Shown one piece after another: positions 36,582-44,986 of a stretch of 64,000 nt of DNA. Origin of the DNA: Mucilaginibacter defluvii (GTDB taxonomy: Bacteria > Bacteroidota > Bacteroidia > Sphingobacteriales > Sphingobacteriaceae); assembly GCF_039543225.1 (NCBI RefSeq), contig NZ_BAABJI010000002.1, positions 1,860,001 through 1,924,000 on the forward strand, written 5' to 3'. The notes beneath the pieces are model-generated. The model worked only from the letters and a program-made list of their open reading frames with translations, ran no database searches and was not told where the DNA came from. Position 1 is the first letter of the stretch, and every line of letters starts with the position of its first letter. The translations under genes and the position numbers were made by a program.

Positions 36582-37052
36582 ATGCAGTTTCCTGAACATT
36601 CAAGAGTGTGGATATACCAGTCGAACAGGCAATTATCTGATGCTGAAACGATTGATATTCAAAAAAGTTTAACAGAATTTACCAACATCTGGACGGCGCA
36701 TAACAACCAACTGAAAGCTACGGCTGAGGTGCGTTATAACCGGTTTTTAATATTGATTGTTGACGAAGAAGCGGCGGGCGCCAGCGGCTGCTCCATTGAT
36801 AAATCGGTACGTTTTATGCAGCAGCTTGAGCGGCAGTATAACATCAATCTGTTCGACCGCTTTAATATGGCTTACCGCAGCGGCGGTGAAATACTTTCGG
36901 CCAACCGGAATGAGTTTGAGGAACTGATTAAACAAGGTGATATTACCACCGATACGATAGTTTTTAATAACCTCGCCCAAAACGTAGCTGAACTTAACAC
37001 CAAATGGGAAGTGCCGTTTAAAGATAGCTGGCATGCGCGGGTATTTGGTTGA
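36582..37052 (+). CDS. Conserved Bacteroidota protein of unknown function
   Basis: The 156-residue cytoplasmic protein begins MQFPEHSRVWIYQSNR and has the strings FLILIVDEE, ASGCSIDKSVRF and NLAQNVAELNTKWEVPFKDSWH. Homologues in Bacteroidota are often mislabelled ABC transporter ATPase, but no Walker motif is present. The ATG is chosen over an in-frame TTG inside the -7 box. The GTGA heptads start right at its stop codon. Confidence 0.8.
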   Translation: MQFPEHSRVWIYQSNRQLSDAETIDIQKSLTEFTNIWTAHNNQLKATAEVRYNRFLILIVDEEAAGASGCSIDKSVRFMQQLERQYNINLFDRFNMAYRSGGEILSANRNEFEELIKQGDITTDTIVFNNLAQNVAELNTKWEVPFKDSWHARVFG

Positions 37053-37076
37053 TTGGTGAATGGTGAATGGCATTTG
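37049..37076. repeat. GTGA heptad array
   Basis: TTGATTG, GTGAATG, GTGAATG, GCATTTG run in 7-base phase and start at the stop codon of the gene at 36582. A further GTGATTA lies at about 37090. Confidence 0.5.
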
Positions 37077-37150
37077 TGAATTTTAAATAGTGATTAGTAA
37101 CTTGCATAATGTTCAACTAATCTCTAACTAAATCCAATCACCACACTTCC

Positions 37151-37777
37151 ATGCCAACCTACGATCCCCGTATAGATGCCTATATTGATAAGGCTGCCGA
37201 TTTTGCAAAACCCATATTGATGCACCTACGCGATCTGGCACATCGTACGGTACCTGAAATTGCAGAAACCACCAAGTGGAGTATGCCATTTTTTGAATGC
37301 AACGGCCCCGTTTGTTATATAGCCGCATTTAAAAACCACTGCGCCTTTGGCTTTTGGAAAAGCAGCCGGTTGAGCGACCCTCATAAGGTATTGCACGAAG
37401 AAGAGGGCAGCGGCGCAGGCAGCTTTGGCAAGATCACGCGTCTGGCCGATCTTCCAGCCGATGAGATACTGATTGAATATATTGCCGAAATGGTTGCCAT
37501 TAACGCGCAGGAGCAGGAGGAAAAGAAACCCACGGTTAAAAAGCCTGTAATATCCAAAACTTCTGCCCCGGTTGAAACGCCTGCTTATTTTATGCAACTA
37601 CTTACGCAAAATCCGCAGGCTATGGCCGTGTTTGAAAAATTCAGCCCGTCGTCAAAAAAGGAATATATCTCCTGGTTTACCGAAGCCAAAACCGAAGCCA
37701 CCCTGCAAAAGCGCCTTGAACAGGCTATGGAATGGATAAGCGAAGGCAAGCAACGCAACTGGAAATACCAAAAATAG
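37151..37777 (+). CDS. DUF1801 and YdeI/OmdA-domain protein
   Basis: The 208-residue protein has an N-terminal DUF1801 (YdhG-like) domain (about 1-120, with TTKWSMPFFECNG and HCAFGFWK) and a C-terminal YdeI/OmpD-associated helical part (about 140-205, FEKFSPSSKKEYISWF, KRLEQAMEWISEG). Such proteins are cytoplasmic, of unknown function. It is followed 14 bases later by the gene at 37792. Confidence 0.85.
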   Translation: MPTYDPRIDAYIDKAADFAKPILMHLRDLAHRTVPEIAETTKWSMPFFECNGPVCYIAAFKNHCAFGFWKSSRLSDPHKVLHEEEGSGAGSFGKITRLADLPADEILIEYIAEMVAINAQEQEEKKPTVKKPVISKTSAPVETPAYFMQLLTQNPQAMAVFEKFSPSSKKEYISWFTEAKTEATLQKRLEQAMEWISEGKQRNWKYQK

Positions 37778-37791
37778 GGTACTTTTTACAC

Positions 37792-38265
37792 ATGGCATTC
37801 GGACGAAATACGTTTCACTTTACATCAAACCTGTCAGTTACTGATGTAAGGCAAAGGATCAGCAAGAATACCCTTATTAAAGATCGGCTGACATCTGAAA
37901 AAACAGACAAAACGTTTATCGGTACTGTTGAAACAGATGAGTTTTACATTATGTCATCGTCAGCCATTGGCGTGGCCTGCACCCTGCGTGGTAAACTAAG
38001 CCGCGGCAACGGCAAAAACAATACCCATATTGATATTGAAACCCGCACCCAACGCATATTTATATGGCTGGTAGTTATATGGATGGTGGTAATAAGCGCT
38101 GTAGCTGTACTGCCTGATCTGTTAAAGGCAACCTATGTGTTTTCGCCATTGCCATTCGCGCTGTTGATATTCGGGGCCGTGGCTTTTAGGTTGTTTATAC
38201 ATGGCTTGTATATTATAGCGCGTAACAAGGCTATCAATGAGTTTAAGCAGGTACTTACTGCTTAA
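37792..38265 (+). CDS. Membrane protein of unknown function
   Basis: The 157-residue protein has a soluble N-terminal region (about 1-85) and two hydrophobic segments (about 88-108, 119-138). The ATG (MAFGRNTFHF) 14 bases after the previous stop is preferred over an upstream in-frame start inside that gene. No family is recognised. Its stop overlaps the mtgA stop by 4 bases on the other strand. Confidence 0.7.
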   Translation: MAFGRNTFHFTSNLSVTDVRQRISKNTLIKDRLTSEKTDKTFIGTVETDEFYIMSSSAIGVACTLRGKLSRGNGKNNTHIDIETRTQRIFIWLVVIWMVVISAVAVLPDLLKATYVFSPLPFALLIFGAVAFRLFIHGLYIIARNKAINEFKQVLTA

Positions 38266-38972
38266 AAACTCAAAGGCCCCAGCCTGCGCATATTTTTACG
38301 TATTAAAAACTGGCGGTGCCTTACATACCTGCTTGGTTTAGTGGCCGACCATTTTAGCGGACTCGGAAAAATAGAAGCTATAGCCGCTGCCTGCCTTTGC
38401 GTAAGTTTTGATGCCGGTTTGTTAAAGTAAGCCTGCGCGGCGGCTTCGGCACCATAAATACCGTCGCCCATTTCAATTACGTTGAGGTAAACCTCCATAA
38501 TGCGTTCTTTACTCCAAAAGGCCTCAATAAGTATGGTAAACCAGGCCTCGAGCCCTTTACGCAATAACGACCTGCCTTGCCATAAAAACACATTCTTAGC
38601 GGTTTGCTGGGTTATGGTACTTCCACCCATCAGCTTTTTGCTGTGCATGTTTTTATTAATAGCTTTTTCTATGGCATGAAAATCAAACCCGTGATGCTCC
38701 AAAAATAATTGATCCTCGGCAGCCACGGCGGCGCGCTTCATATTGTTGGATATTTCGTCAACATCCTTCCAGTCCTTGTCTATCTTCCAATCCTTGCCTG
38801 CGGCTTTGCGCTCAAAGCCGCGCTCAATCATCAGCCAGGTAAAAGGCGGATTGATGAATCTGAATAACAACACGCCAAACAAGCTCGCGCCAACAAAAAA
38901 TATCAGGGCCAGCTTAACTATCCGTAATAAAAGCCTTACTATACTATTTTTAACTATCCCTTTACGCTTCAT
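38262..38972 (-). CDS. mtgA: Monofunctional biosynthetic peptidoglycan transglycosylase
   Basis: The 236-residue GT51 enzyme polymerises lipid II glycan. It has one membrane anchor (about 18-40), the catalytic Glu86 in AAEDQLFLEHHGFD, and the GT51 block GGSTITQQTAKN with a second Glu in EVYLNVIEMG. There is no transpeptidase domain. Length is usual for MtgA. It lies after the rplI terminator and is probably transcribed alone. Confidence 0.95.
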   Translation of the reverse strand: MKRKGIVKNSIVRLLLRIVKLALIFFVGASLFGVLLFRFINPPFTWLMIERGFERKAAGKDWKIDKDWKDVDEISNNMKRAAVAAEDQLFLEHHGFDFHAIEKAINKNMHSKKLMGGSTITQQTAKNVFLWQGRSLLRKGLEAWFTILIEAFWSKERIMEVYLNVIEMGDGIYGAEAAAQAYFNKPASKLTQRQAAAIASIFPSPLKWSATKPSRYVRHRQFLIRKNMRRLGPLSF

Positions 38973-38993
38973 AAAAAAAGCAAATTACAAAAC

Positions 38994-39026
38994 AAAGGGT
39001 GCCCGGTACAATACCAAACACCCTTT
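38994..39026. terminator. Terminator of the rpsF-rpsR-rplI operon
   Basis: AAAGGGTG/CACCCTTT with an inner GGTA-CAA-TACC hairpin, followed by T-rich runs in both directions. It sits between rplI and mtgA. Confidence 0.65.
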
Positions 39027-39034
39027 TATTTTTA

Positions 39035-39130
39035 TTTCGAAGTTCGAATTTTCGATCTCGAAATGTAGTTCATTTGTCTACGCTAATATCAGTTATCAAA
39101 ATCCGAAATCGAAATTCCGAATTCCGAAGT
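39035..39130. repeat. Imperfect long inverted repeat
   Basis: Arms of about 30 bases (left 39035-39064, right 39101-39130) built from TTCGAA/TTCGGA-like steps are complementary at about 22 of 30 positions. It lies between rplI and its terminator. Confidence 0.5.
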
Positions 39131-39134
39131 TACG

Positions 39135-39578
39135 TTATTCAGCTACTACCTCGAAAGGAACTTTTACCTTAACCTCTTTGTGCAGGTTAACGTTGGCTAC
39201 ATATTCGCCAATTACTTTTGGTTCCTGATCGAAAGTGATACGACGACGGTCAACCTCGAAGCCTTCTTTTTTCAATGCATCAGCAATCTGGATAGTGTTG
39301 ATGGCACCGAAAATTTTTCCGGTTTCGCCGGCTTTAGCGCCGATGGTAAGTTTTACACTTTCCAACCTTGCAGCAATCGCGTCAGCATCTTTGCGGATTT
39401 TTTCTTGTTTGAACTGCGCTTGTTTCAGGTTTTCAGCTAAAACCTTACGTGCAGATACAGTTGCTAATATAGCATAACCCTTTGGGATAAGGTAGTTACG
39501 GCCATAACCCGGCTTAACGCTCACTACGTCGTCTTTATCGCCAAGGTTTTTTACATCTTGTTTTAAAATAAGTTCCAT
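39135..39578 (-). CDS. rplI: 50S ribosomal protein bL9
   Basis: The 147-residue protein starts MELILKQDVKNLGDKDDVV and has the bL9 signature GYGRNYLIPKGYA (about 28-40), a long connecting helix and a C-terminal domain with VDRRRI. It binds 23S rRNA at the base of the L1 stalk. Last gene of the rpsF-rpsR-rplI operon. Confidence 0.97.
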   Translation of the reverse strand: MELILKQDVKNLGDKDDVVSVKPGYGRNYLIPKGYAILATVSARKVLAENLKQAQFKQEKIRKDADAIAARLESVKLTIGAKAGETGKIFGAINTIQIADALKKEGFEVDRRRITFDQEPKVIGEYVANVNLHKEVKVKVPFEVVAE

Positions 39579-39595
39579 TACTTCTTACCTCCTGA

Positions 39596-39859
39596 TTATT
39601 TAAGTGAATCTGTAACGTAAGGTAACAAACCGATGTGGCGCGCACGCTTTACAGCCTGGGCTACTTTACGCTGAAACTTTAATGAAGTACCTGTTAAACG
39701 GCGAGGTAATACTTTACCCTGATCGTTAACAAATTTTAAAAGGAAGTTAGCATCCTTGTAATCGATATACTTGATACCGTTCTTTTTAAAACGGCAGTAT
39801 TTTTTACGGTTATCCTCCACTTTCGGAGCGGTAACGTATTTAATCTGATCGTTTGCCAT
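39596..39859 (-). CDS. rpsR: 30S ribosomal protein bS18
   Basis: The 87-residue protein has the bS18 core YCRFKKNGIKYIDYKD, the GKVLPRRLTGTS block and KRARHIGLLPY. It forms a heterodimer with bS6 encoded upstream. Its ATG overlaps the rpsF TAA by one base (TAATG). Confidence 0.97.
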   Translation of the reverse strand: MANDQIKYVTAPKVEDNRKKYCRFKKNGIKYIDYKDANFLLKFVNDQGKVLPRRLTGTSLKFQRKVAQAVKRARHIGLLPYVTDSLK

Positions 39860-40224
39860 TAGCCTGCTGCCTCCTCTGTTTTAGTTTTCTTTTGGTTGAA
39901 AGCACCGCTACGTTTCTTCTCGTTGTAAGCAATGGCGTGTTTGTCCAATGCAATCGTCAGAAAACGCATAACGCGCTCATCACGTCTGAATTCAATTTCC
40001 AATTTGTTGATTAAATCACCCGGAGCCTTGTATTCAGTTAAGTGATAATACCCTGTTGTTTTCTTTTGAATAGGGTACGCTAATTTTTTCAAACCCCAAT
40101 TATCCTCCTGGACAATTTCGGCTCCGCCGTCGATTAAGATCTTAGTGAATTTGGCAATCGCCTCTTTCGCTACTTCTTCTGACAGCAACGGGGTAAGAAT
40201 TACTACGGTTTCGTACTGTTGCAT
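39859..40224 (-). CDS. rpsF: 30S ribosomal protein bS6
   Basis: The 121-residue protein starts [16 protein letters not shown] and has the bS6 pattern [21 protein letters not shown] and [10 protein letters not shown]. The C-terminal tail is Lys/Glu rich. It heads the rpsF-rpsR-rplI operon behind a promoter that matches both Bacteroidota elements. Confidence 0.97.
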   Translation of the reverse strand: MQQYETVVILTPLLSEEVAKEAIAKFTKILIDGGAEIVQEDNWGLKKLAYPIQKKTTGYYHLTEYKAPGDLINKLEIEFRRDERVMRFLTIALDKHAIAYNEKKRSGAFNQKKTKTEEAAG

Positions 40225-40265
40225 TTGTTTGTTAATTTGTTATTTACCCGCTATTAACGGGGCTG

Positions 40266-40297
40266 CAAAAGTAATAAGTTTTTTTCAATTGTTCAAA
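40266..40297 (-). promoter_or_regulatory. Full Bacteroidota promoter of rpsF
   Basis: On the minus strand TTTG (40297-40294) is followed by 20 bases and TACTTTTG (40273-40266), as in the -33 TTTG / -7 TAnnTTTG consensus. The box ends 41 bases before the rpsF ATG. Confidence 0.7.
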
Positions 40298-40334
40298 TAT
40301 TCAATAAGTTAATATTAGTTTAAGCTGCTTGTTA

Positions 40335-40342
40335 TATATTTG
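40335..40342 (+). promoter_or_regulatory. -7 box of the exported protein gene at 40381
   Basis: TATATTTG, 38 bases before the ATG. It is divergent from the rpsF promoter. Confidence 0.45.
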
Positions 40343-40380
40343 CGGCACACAAGGAATTTACAACCTGAACTTTTAATTGA

Positions 40381-41007
40381 ATGAAAAAAATTTTACCCCT
40401 GCTGCTGATTTTATCGGCCTTAGTATTTACCGCCTCTGCTCAAACCACTACATCGGCAGTTACGCCCACCGAGCAAAAACTCATCGACTCGTTATGCGAT
40501 AAGCTCAACAAACTGGATTTAAGCAATGTTAAAACAAAGCAACAAGCTACCGAGCTATTTATGACGGCCTTTGCATCGCATGCAGATCAAATGATGGAAA
40601 TAGCAGCTGAAAGAGGTGTTGACCCTTCTGATCAACAGGCTATGAATAAGTTAGGACAATCAATCGGCATTAACATGATGAAGCAAAAATGTCCGGGTTT
40701 TATCAGGATATCAACCATCATGGCCGGCCAGCAATTAAATCAGGAAACCGGTTTAAAGACCACAGCGGGTACATTTAAACGAATTGATGTTAAAGGCTTT
40801 AATTACATCGTAATATCAACCGCCAGTGGTGAGCAATCATTTTTATGGTTGAGGCAATTCCCGGGGTCTGAAAAATTCATGACCGGCGCGGCTGCGAAAT
40901 TCACAGGCAAAAAAATAATCATTACATCCGAAGAGGTTGAAGCGTACGTGCCCGCAGCCAAAGGTTATTACAAAGTAAAAGAAATTAAAGGCATCGAAGT
41001 ACTGTAA
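40381..41007 (+). CDS. Exported protein of unknown function
   Basis: The 208-residue protein has a signal peptide (cleavage near ASAQ, residue 20), a helical middle (DSLCDKLNKLDLSN, FMTAFASHADQMMEI) and a beta-rich C-terminal half (GTFKRIDVKGFNYIVI, FLWLRQFPGSEKF). No family is recognised. It is probably secreted to the periplasm. Confidence 0.7.
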   Translation: MKKILPLLLILSALVFTASAQTTTSAVTPTEQKLIDSLCDKLNKLDLSNVKTKQQATELFMTAFASHADQMMEIAAERGVDPSDQQAMNKLGQSIGINMMKQKCPGFIRISTIMAGQQLNQETGLKTTAGTFKRIDVKGFNYIVISTASGEQSFLWLRQFPGSEKFMTGAAAKFTGKKIIITSEEVEAYVPAAKGYYKVKEIKGIEVL

Positions 41008-41054
41008 AAAATCTTGAGCCAATTTTGCATGTTTGTGTTATAGTATTTTAAACC

Positions 41055-41297
41055 ATGCAAACACAAACAACCGTAAAAAATAGCCAGAAGCCGGTTACCG
41101 GCATTATCATCAACACCATGATACTCACCCCCGGCGGTAACGACAATTATGAGGGCGATTGGGATGATGAAGAAGATGAACAATTTGACGACCTGATCGA
41201 GTCGGAAAATGAGATCAGCCGCATCCGCCGGGATAATGATTGGGATGAGATAGACGAAGATGATGATGACCACCTGCCGGATGATGACCTGCAATAA
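41055..41297 (+). CDS. Small strongly acidic protein
   Basis: The 80-residue protein has a short neutral N-terminus (TGIIINTMILTPGG) and then a tail with long Asp/Glu runs (DWDDEEDEQFDDL, DEIDEDDDDHLPDDD). About half the last 50 residues are acidic, so it is likely disordered. Function is unknown. The ATG lies 47 bases after the previous stop. Confidence 0.6.
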   Translation: MQTQTTVKNSQKPVTGIIINTMILTPGGNDNYEGDWDDEEDEQFDDLIESENEISRIRRDNDWDEIDEDDDDHLPDDDLQ

Positions 41298-41373
41298 ACA
41301 CATATAAAACAGGCCATTTGCTTTTTATTGGTGTCATGGGTAGATTTACTATCTCGTTAAACCTGAAAAGCAA

Positions 41374-41769
41374 ATGGCTATTCCGCAACAAATACAGGAT
41401 TATAACAACCTGCAGGCACCTGCTGACCGTGATTTGTGCAACTTGCTGGCTAATACCATCTCGGATAATTTGCCCGAAGCCGAATCAAAGATCTGGCATG
41501 CGCATCCTGTTTGGTTTTTGGATGGCAATCCTGTGGTAGGTTACAGCAAGCTGAAAGGCGGTGTACGGCTGCTGTTTTGGAGCGGACAAACATTTGAGGA
41601 AGCCGGTTTGCAAAGCGAAGGCAAATTTAAAGCCGCTGAAGCGCGGTACACATCGGCATCACAAATTGATACCGAAGCGCTGCAACGCTGGCTCAGCAAA
41701 GCGCGCGATATACAGTGGGATTATAAGAACATTGTAAAGCGCAGAGGTGTTTTAGAAAGGTTGAAGTAA
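41374..41769 (+). CDS. DUF1801 domain protein
   Basis: The 131-residue cytoplasmic protein has the DUF1801 pattern: AESKIWHAHPVWFLDGNPVVGYS, GVRLLFWSGQTFEEAGL, KAAEARYTS. Function is unknown. Its blocks differ from those of the other DUF1801 protein at 37151, so it is a distant relative and not a recent copy. Confidence 0.82.
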   Translation: MAIPQQIQDYNNLQAPADRDLCNLLANTISDNLPEAESKIWHAHPVWFLDGNPVVGYSKLKGGVRLLFWSGQTFEEAGLQSEGKFKAAEARYTSASQIDTEALQRWLSKARDIQWDYKNIVKRRGVLERLK

Positions 41770-41883
41770 AATTGCACAAACGCATGTTTATCGATGATCA
41801 CTCAATCGCTAACGCCAGGCCTGTTTTCGTTTGTTCAAAAAACCCGGAATTGTTATTGAACCGTTGAGTTCTGTCGGGTTAAC

Positions 41884-42780
41884 TTACAGCCAACCCTTCC
41901 GCCTGAACCAGAAATATATAAGCAGGGTAATAATTACCATAACGCCCAGTACAATCGGGTAGCCGTAATGCGCGCGCAGTTCGGGCATAAAATCGAAGTT
42001 CATACCATATATACCCACAATAAACGTTAGCGGCATAAAAAACACCGAAAACACCGTTAATACGCGCACGGTATCATTAGTACGCTGCGCCGATACGTTG
42101 AAGTACAGGTTAAGCAAGTGGTTTATATTTTCAGATAAGGCATCGTAAATATTTTGCAGGCGTACATACATATCGCGGGTATCGCGCGTACTTACATCGC
42201 CGTCCTCCGCATCAATGGTATCAATAATATCGTACGATAGCATAAGCATACGCCTCACCAGGTCGGCCTTACGTTTTAAAAAGTACATGCCTTTTAATAA
42301 TGGCGCTTTGCGGGTACGCAAAAAAATCTGTTCCTCGTAATATTCCAGGCTTCGTGCCAGGTGGTTTGATGGTTCGTCATAAGTCATCAAACAAGCCTTA
42401 ATAATATTATTCAGCAAATGGAAAGTGCTGCTGCATTTGCCCTGTTTAACCTGATCGCCCAGTACCTCTATCAGCTTATGCGGTTTGCGGTGAATGGTAA
42501 CAATAAAGTCCTTAGCATAAAAAATGGCTACTTTATGGGTAAGCTGCTGCACGGTATCAGCTTCAGTGGCTCGGTTATCCGTATGTATCCTGAAGATAAT
42601 GAAAGCATAATTTTCCATCTGCTCGTACTTGGGCAGGTGGTCAGGCTGTAAGCTATCGTCCAGCAGTTCTTCGTGCAGGCCGTACTTTTCGGCCGTAGCA
42701 TGAATTTCCTCGTGCTGCGGCTCGTAAATATCTATCCACTCAAAATCATTCTCCGGTTTGCTGGCAAGTTGTCTAAGCAT
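41884..42780 (-). CDS. corA: CorA-type magnesium/divalent cation transporter
   Basis: The 298-residue protein has a large cytoplasmic N-terminal domain (about 1-235), a long stalk helix and two C-terminal membrane helices (about 240-260, 275-292) with the ion-selective GMN motif at 259-261 (YGMNFDFMPE). The Lys/Arg-rich end (WFRRKGW) fits the basic sphincter. It transports Mg2+ or Co2+/Ni2+. It is alone and divergent from the GDPD-like gene. Confidence 0.94.
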   Translation of the reverse strand: MLRQLASKPENDFEWIDIYEPQHEEIHATAEKYGLHEELLDDSLQPDHLPKYEQMENYAFIIFRIHTDNRATEADTVQQLTHKVAIFYAKDFIVTIHRKPHKLIEVLGDQVKQGKCSSTFHLLNNIIKACLMTYDEPSNHLARSLEYYEEQIFLRTRKAPLLKGMYFLKRKADLVRRMLMLSYDIIDTIDAEDGDVSTRDTRDMYVRLQNIYDALSENINHLLNLYFNVSAQRTNDTVRVLTVFSVFFMPLTFIVGIYGMNFDFMPELRAHYGYPIVLGVMVIITLLIYFWFRRKGWL

Positions 42781-42931
42781 GATACAAATAAAGCTATTAA
42801 CATCAACTTGTAAAATAAGTTCTACAAGCGGTTGACGGTTGGAATTTGGATAATTACAAAAAATTAATATTAAAATGGCTGATTTAGAGTTTATTTAACC
42901 TTGATTTTATCATTTGCAAACTGCCGGTAAG

Positions 42932-42939
42932 TAGCTTTG
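42932..42939 (+). promoter_or_regulatory. -7 box of the GDPD-like gene
   Basis: TAGCTTTG, 21 bases before the ATG at 42961. TTTG at 42913-42916 is 15 bases upstream, shorter than the usual 19-21. Confidence 0.5.
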
Positions 42940-42960
42940 AATTAAGAAATTTAACTTAAT

Positions 42961-43830
42961 ATGCGAACGGCAAAATTGACAGTAAAATTCCTTAAAACCG
43001 CCTCGTTAATCATCCTCATTTGCGGCCCACTCCTCGTCCGCGCGCAAAACGCTCCCCTCCAAAACGGTTTCGCTCATAATGATTACTGGCACAAACGCCC
43101 CTTGTTTGACGCTCTTGATAACGGGTATACCCATATAGAAGCTGATATATTTTATATAAACGGCGAAATGGTGGTGGCGCATTTCTTCCCGTTTTTTCAG
43201 GGCAAACGCACGCTGGAAAATTTGTATCTGAAACCACTTGCCGAACGTGTTAAAAAGCAAGGCAATATATTTGAGGGATACGATACGCCGATAACGCTGA
43301 TGATCGACATCAAGACCGGTGCCGACGATACCTACCGCGCGCTTAAGCCCTTGCTCAACAAATACAGCTCCATCCTCTCCAGCTATGAAAATGGAAAAGT
43401 ACATCAGCGGCAGGTTACCATTGTGCTATCGGGCAATAAACCATACCGCTCCATTAAAAACGAAAGGCAGCGCCTGGCGTTTATTGATGAGGATTTACGG
43501 GATGTAGGCAAAGATAAATGCAATGCCAACGTTTACCAGATGGCCAGCTGCAAATATAGCTCGCTATTAAACTGGGATGGCAACGGCAACATGCCCGAAA
43601 AAGAGCGCAAACGGTTATGCAGCTATGTAACCAAGGCTCACAGTATGGGCAAAAAAGTACGTCTGTGGGCCTCTCCTGAAAAGGAAAGCGTATGGAAACA
43701 ACTGCTAAACTGCGGTGTTGACCTGATTAACACGGATGAACTAACAACGCTGCGCAAATTCCTTGTCAACAACACCTTAGTTCATGAAAAAATTAATCTT
43801 GCAGGCAAGCCTCGGGTTGCGTCTTTGTAA
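42961..43830 (+). CDS. Exported GDPD/PI-PLC-like phosphodiesterase
   Basis: The 289-residue protein has a signal peptide (cleavage near VRAQ, residue 29) and a TIM-barrel of the glycerophosphodiester phosphodiesterase/PI-PLC superfamily. Its first motif is GFAHNDYWHKRPL (His39, Asn40, Asp41), then HIEADIF (Glu60, Asp62) and HFFP (His74). The exact subfamily substrate is not clear. The last 38 bases overlap the end of the convergent glycosyltransferase gene. Confidence 0.82.
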   Translation: MRTAKLTVKFLKTASLIILICGPLLVRAQNAPLQNGFAHNDYWHKRPLFDALDNGYTHIEADIFYINGEMVVAHFFPFFQGKRTLENLYLKPLAERVKKQGNIFEGYDTPITLMIDIKTGADDTYRALKPLLNKYSSILSSYENGKVHQRQVTIVLSGNKPYRSIKNERQRLAFIDEDLRDVGKDKCNANVYQMASCKYSSLLNWDGNGNMPEKERKRLCSYVTKAHSMGKKVRLWASPEKESVWKQLLNCGVDLINTDELTTLRKFLVNNTLVHEKINLAGKPRVASL

Positions 43831-44986
43831 TTTCTTCAAAACAATCCAGGTATTCCTTTACCATCTTGTCCCAACTGAAGTGCTGCATCGTGTATGCTTT
43901 TATCTCTTGTGGTTGTAAAGTATAGGCTGATCGCCCATCTGCAAGGCGGTTAAGCGCGTTTATCCAGGCAGCCTTATCGGCAGCAGGCAGCAGGTAGCCA
44001 TTTCGCCCATTGGTTATTACATCTTTAATTCCTTCAATATTCGAGGCAAAAACTTTTGTTCCGCACAGGCAGGCTTCAAGACATACCAGGCCAAATCCTT
44101 CCAGATCGCCACTAACCGGGATGTTGGGCATAATAAACGCTTCGGCGGCCATTAATAATTGCAATATATCCTCAAAAGGCATACGGCCAAGGTGTTTCAC
44201 CCGCTCAGTCGCCCCGGCACGCTGCAGCAGGCGGCGAATCTCTTCTTCATCCGTAGGCCAACCTAAAAACGAGGTTACCTGCCTACGCATTTTAGGCGGC
44301 AACGAGCGTATCACCTTATCGGCCAGCGGCGCCCGTGGCTTGAACGGGCCAATCATGAGCAGTAGAAAATCGTCACTCAGCGCCGGCAGCACGTGTTTTA
44401 GCAGCCAGGCAAAGCCTTTGCGCTTTACTGCACGCCCCATACATACCAGTATTTTTTTATTGGTGAGATCGATACCGTACTGTTTACCTATATCCTTTAA
44501 CTTGTTTGGGTTAGGCTGGCAGTCGGCAATGGAGGCGTCTACGCCGTTGCTTATCACTTTTAGCTTATCGGCAGGGATACCATACCGCTGGCAGGCCTCG
44601 GCCGTGGCATTGCTTACGGCAAAAACCTTTTCGAACTTTTTATATTCGGGCAGCACCGTGCGGCGGTAAGTGTGATTGGGGAATACTACATCCAGCCCAT
44701 GCAAAGTTACGGTACGCTTTAAATGCTCATAGCCTTTATGGCGCATGCATATCGCCGCCATCAATCCATCATTATAATGTATAATACTGATCTCCGGATA
44801 TTTGCGGCACATGGCCACAATGCGCCGGTTAAGCGACATAAAAAAACGCAGTTTACTTGTGCCTGTTTTGTAAATAATAGTGTGCACACGGGTATGCTTT
44901 CTCATGCCCCGCACCAGTTCGTAGCTTTGTTTTTCCATTCCGCCTGTAGCAGGCGGATGTTTATGACTCACAAACAGGATTTCCAT
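43793..44986 (-). CDS. Family 4 glycosyltransferase
   Basis: The 397-residue GT-B enzyme starts MEILFVSHKHPPATGGMEK (typical GT4 N-domain). The donor site contains the E-x7-E motif in LEGFGLVCLE, and KILVCMGRAVKRKG marks the second Rossmann domain. It is the last gene of a three-gene cluster and overlaps the gene before it by 26 bases. The sugar and acceptor are unknown. Because of the partner gene a lipid acceptor is plausible. Confidence 0.9.
   Translation of the reverse strand: MEILFVSHKHPPATGGMEKQSYELVRGMRKHTRVHTIIYKTGTSKLRFFMSLNRRIVAMCRKYPEISIIHYNDGLMAAICMRHKGYEHLKRTVTLHGLDVVFPNHTYRRTVLPEYKKFEKVFAVSNATAEACQRYGIPADKLKVISNGVDASIADCQPNPNKLKDIGKQYGIDLTNKKILVCMGRAVKRKGFAWLLKHVLPALSDDFLLLMIGPFKPRAPLADKVIRSLPPKMRRQVTSFLGWPTDEEEIRRLLQRAGATERVKHLGRMPFEDILQLLMAAEAFIMPNIPVSGDLEGFGLVCLEACLCGTKVFASNIEGIKDVITNGRNGYLLPAADKAAWINALNRLADGRSAYTLQPQEIKAYTMQHFSWDKMVKEYLDCFEEITKTQPEACLQD

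Noticed and set aside
40225..40380. Riboswitch upstream of rpsF
   Set aside because: The region is short and holds two divergent promoters; no known aptamer pattern.
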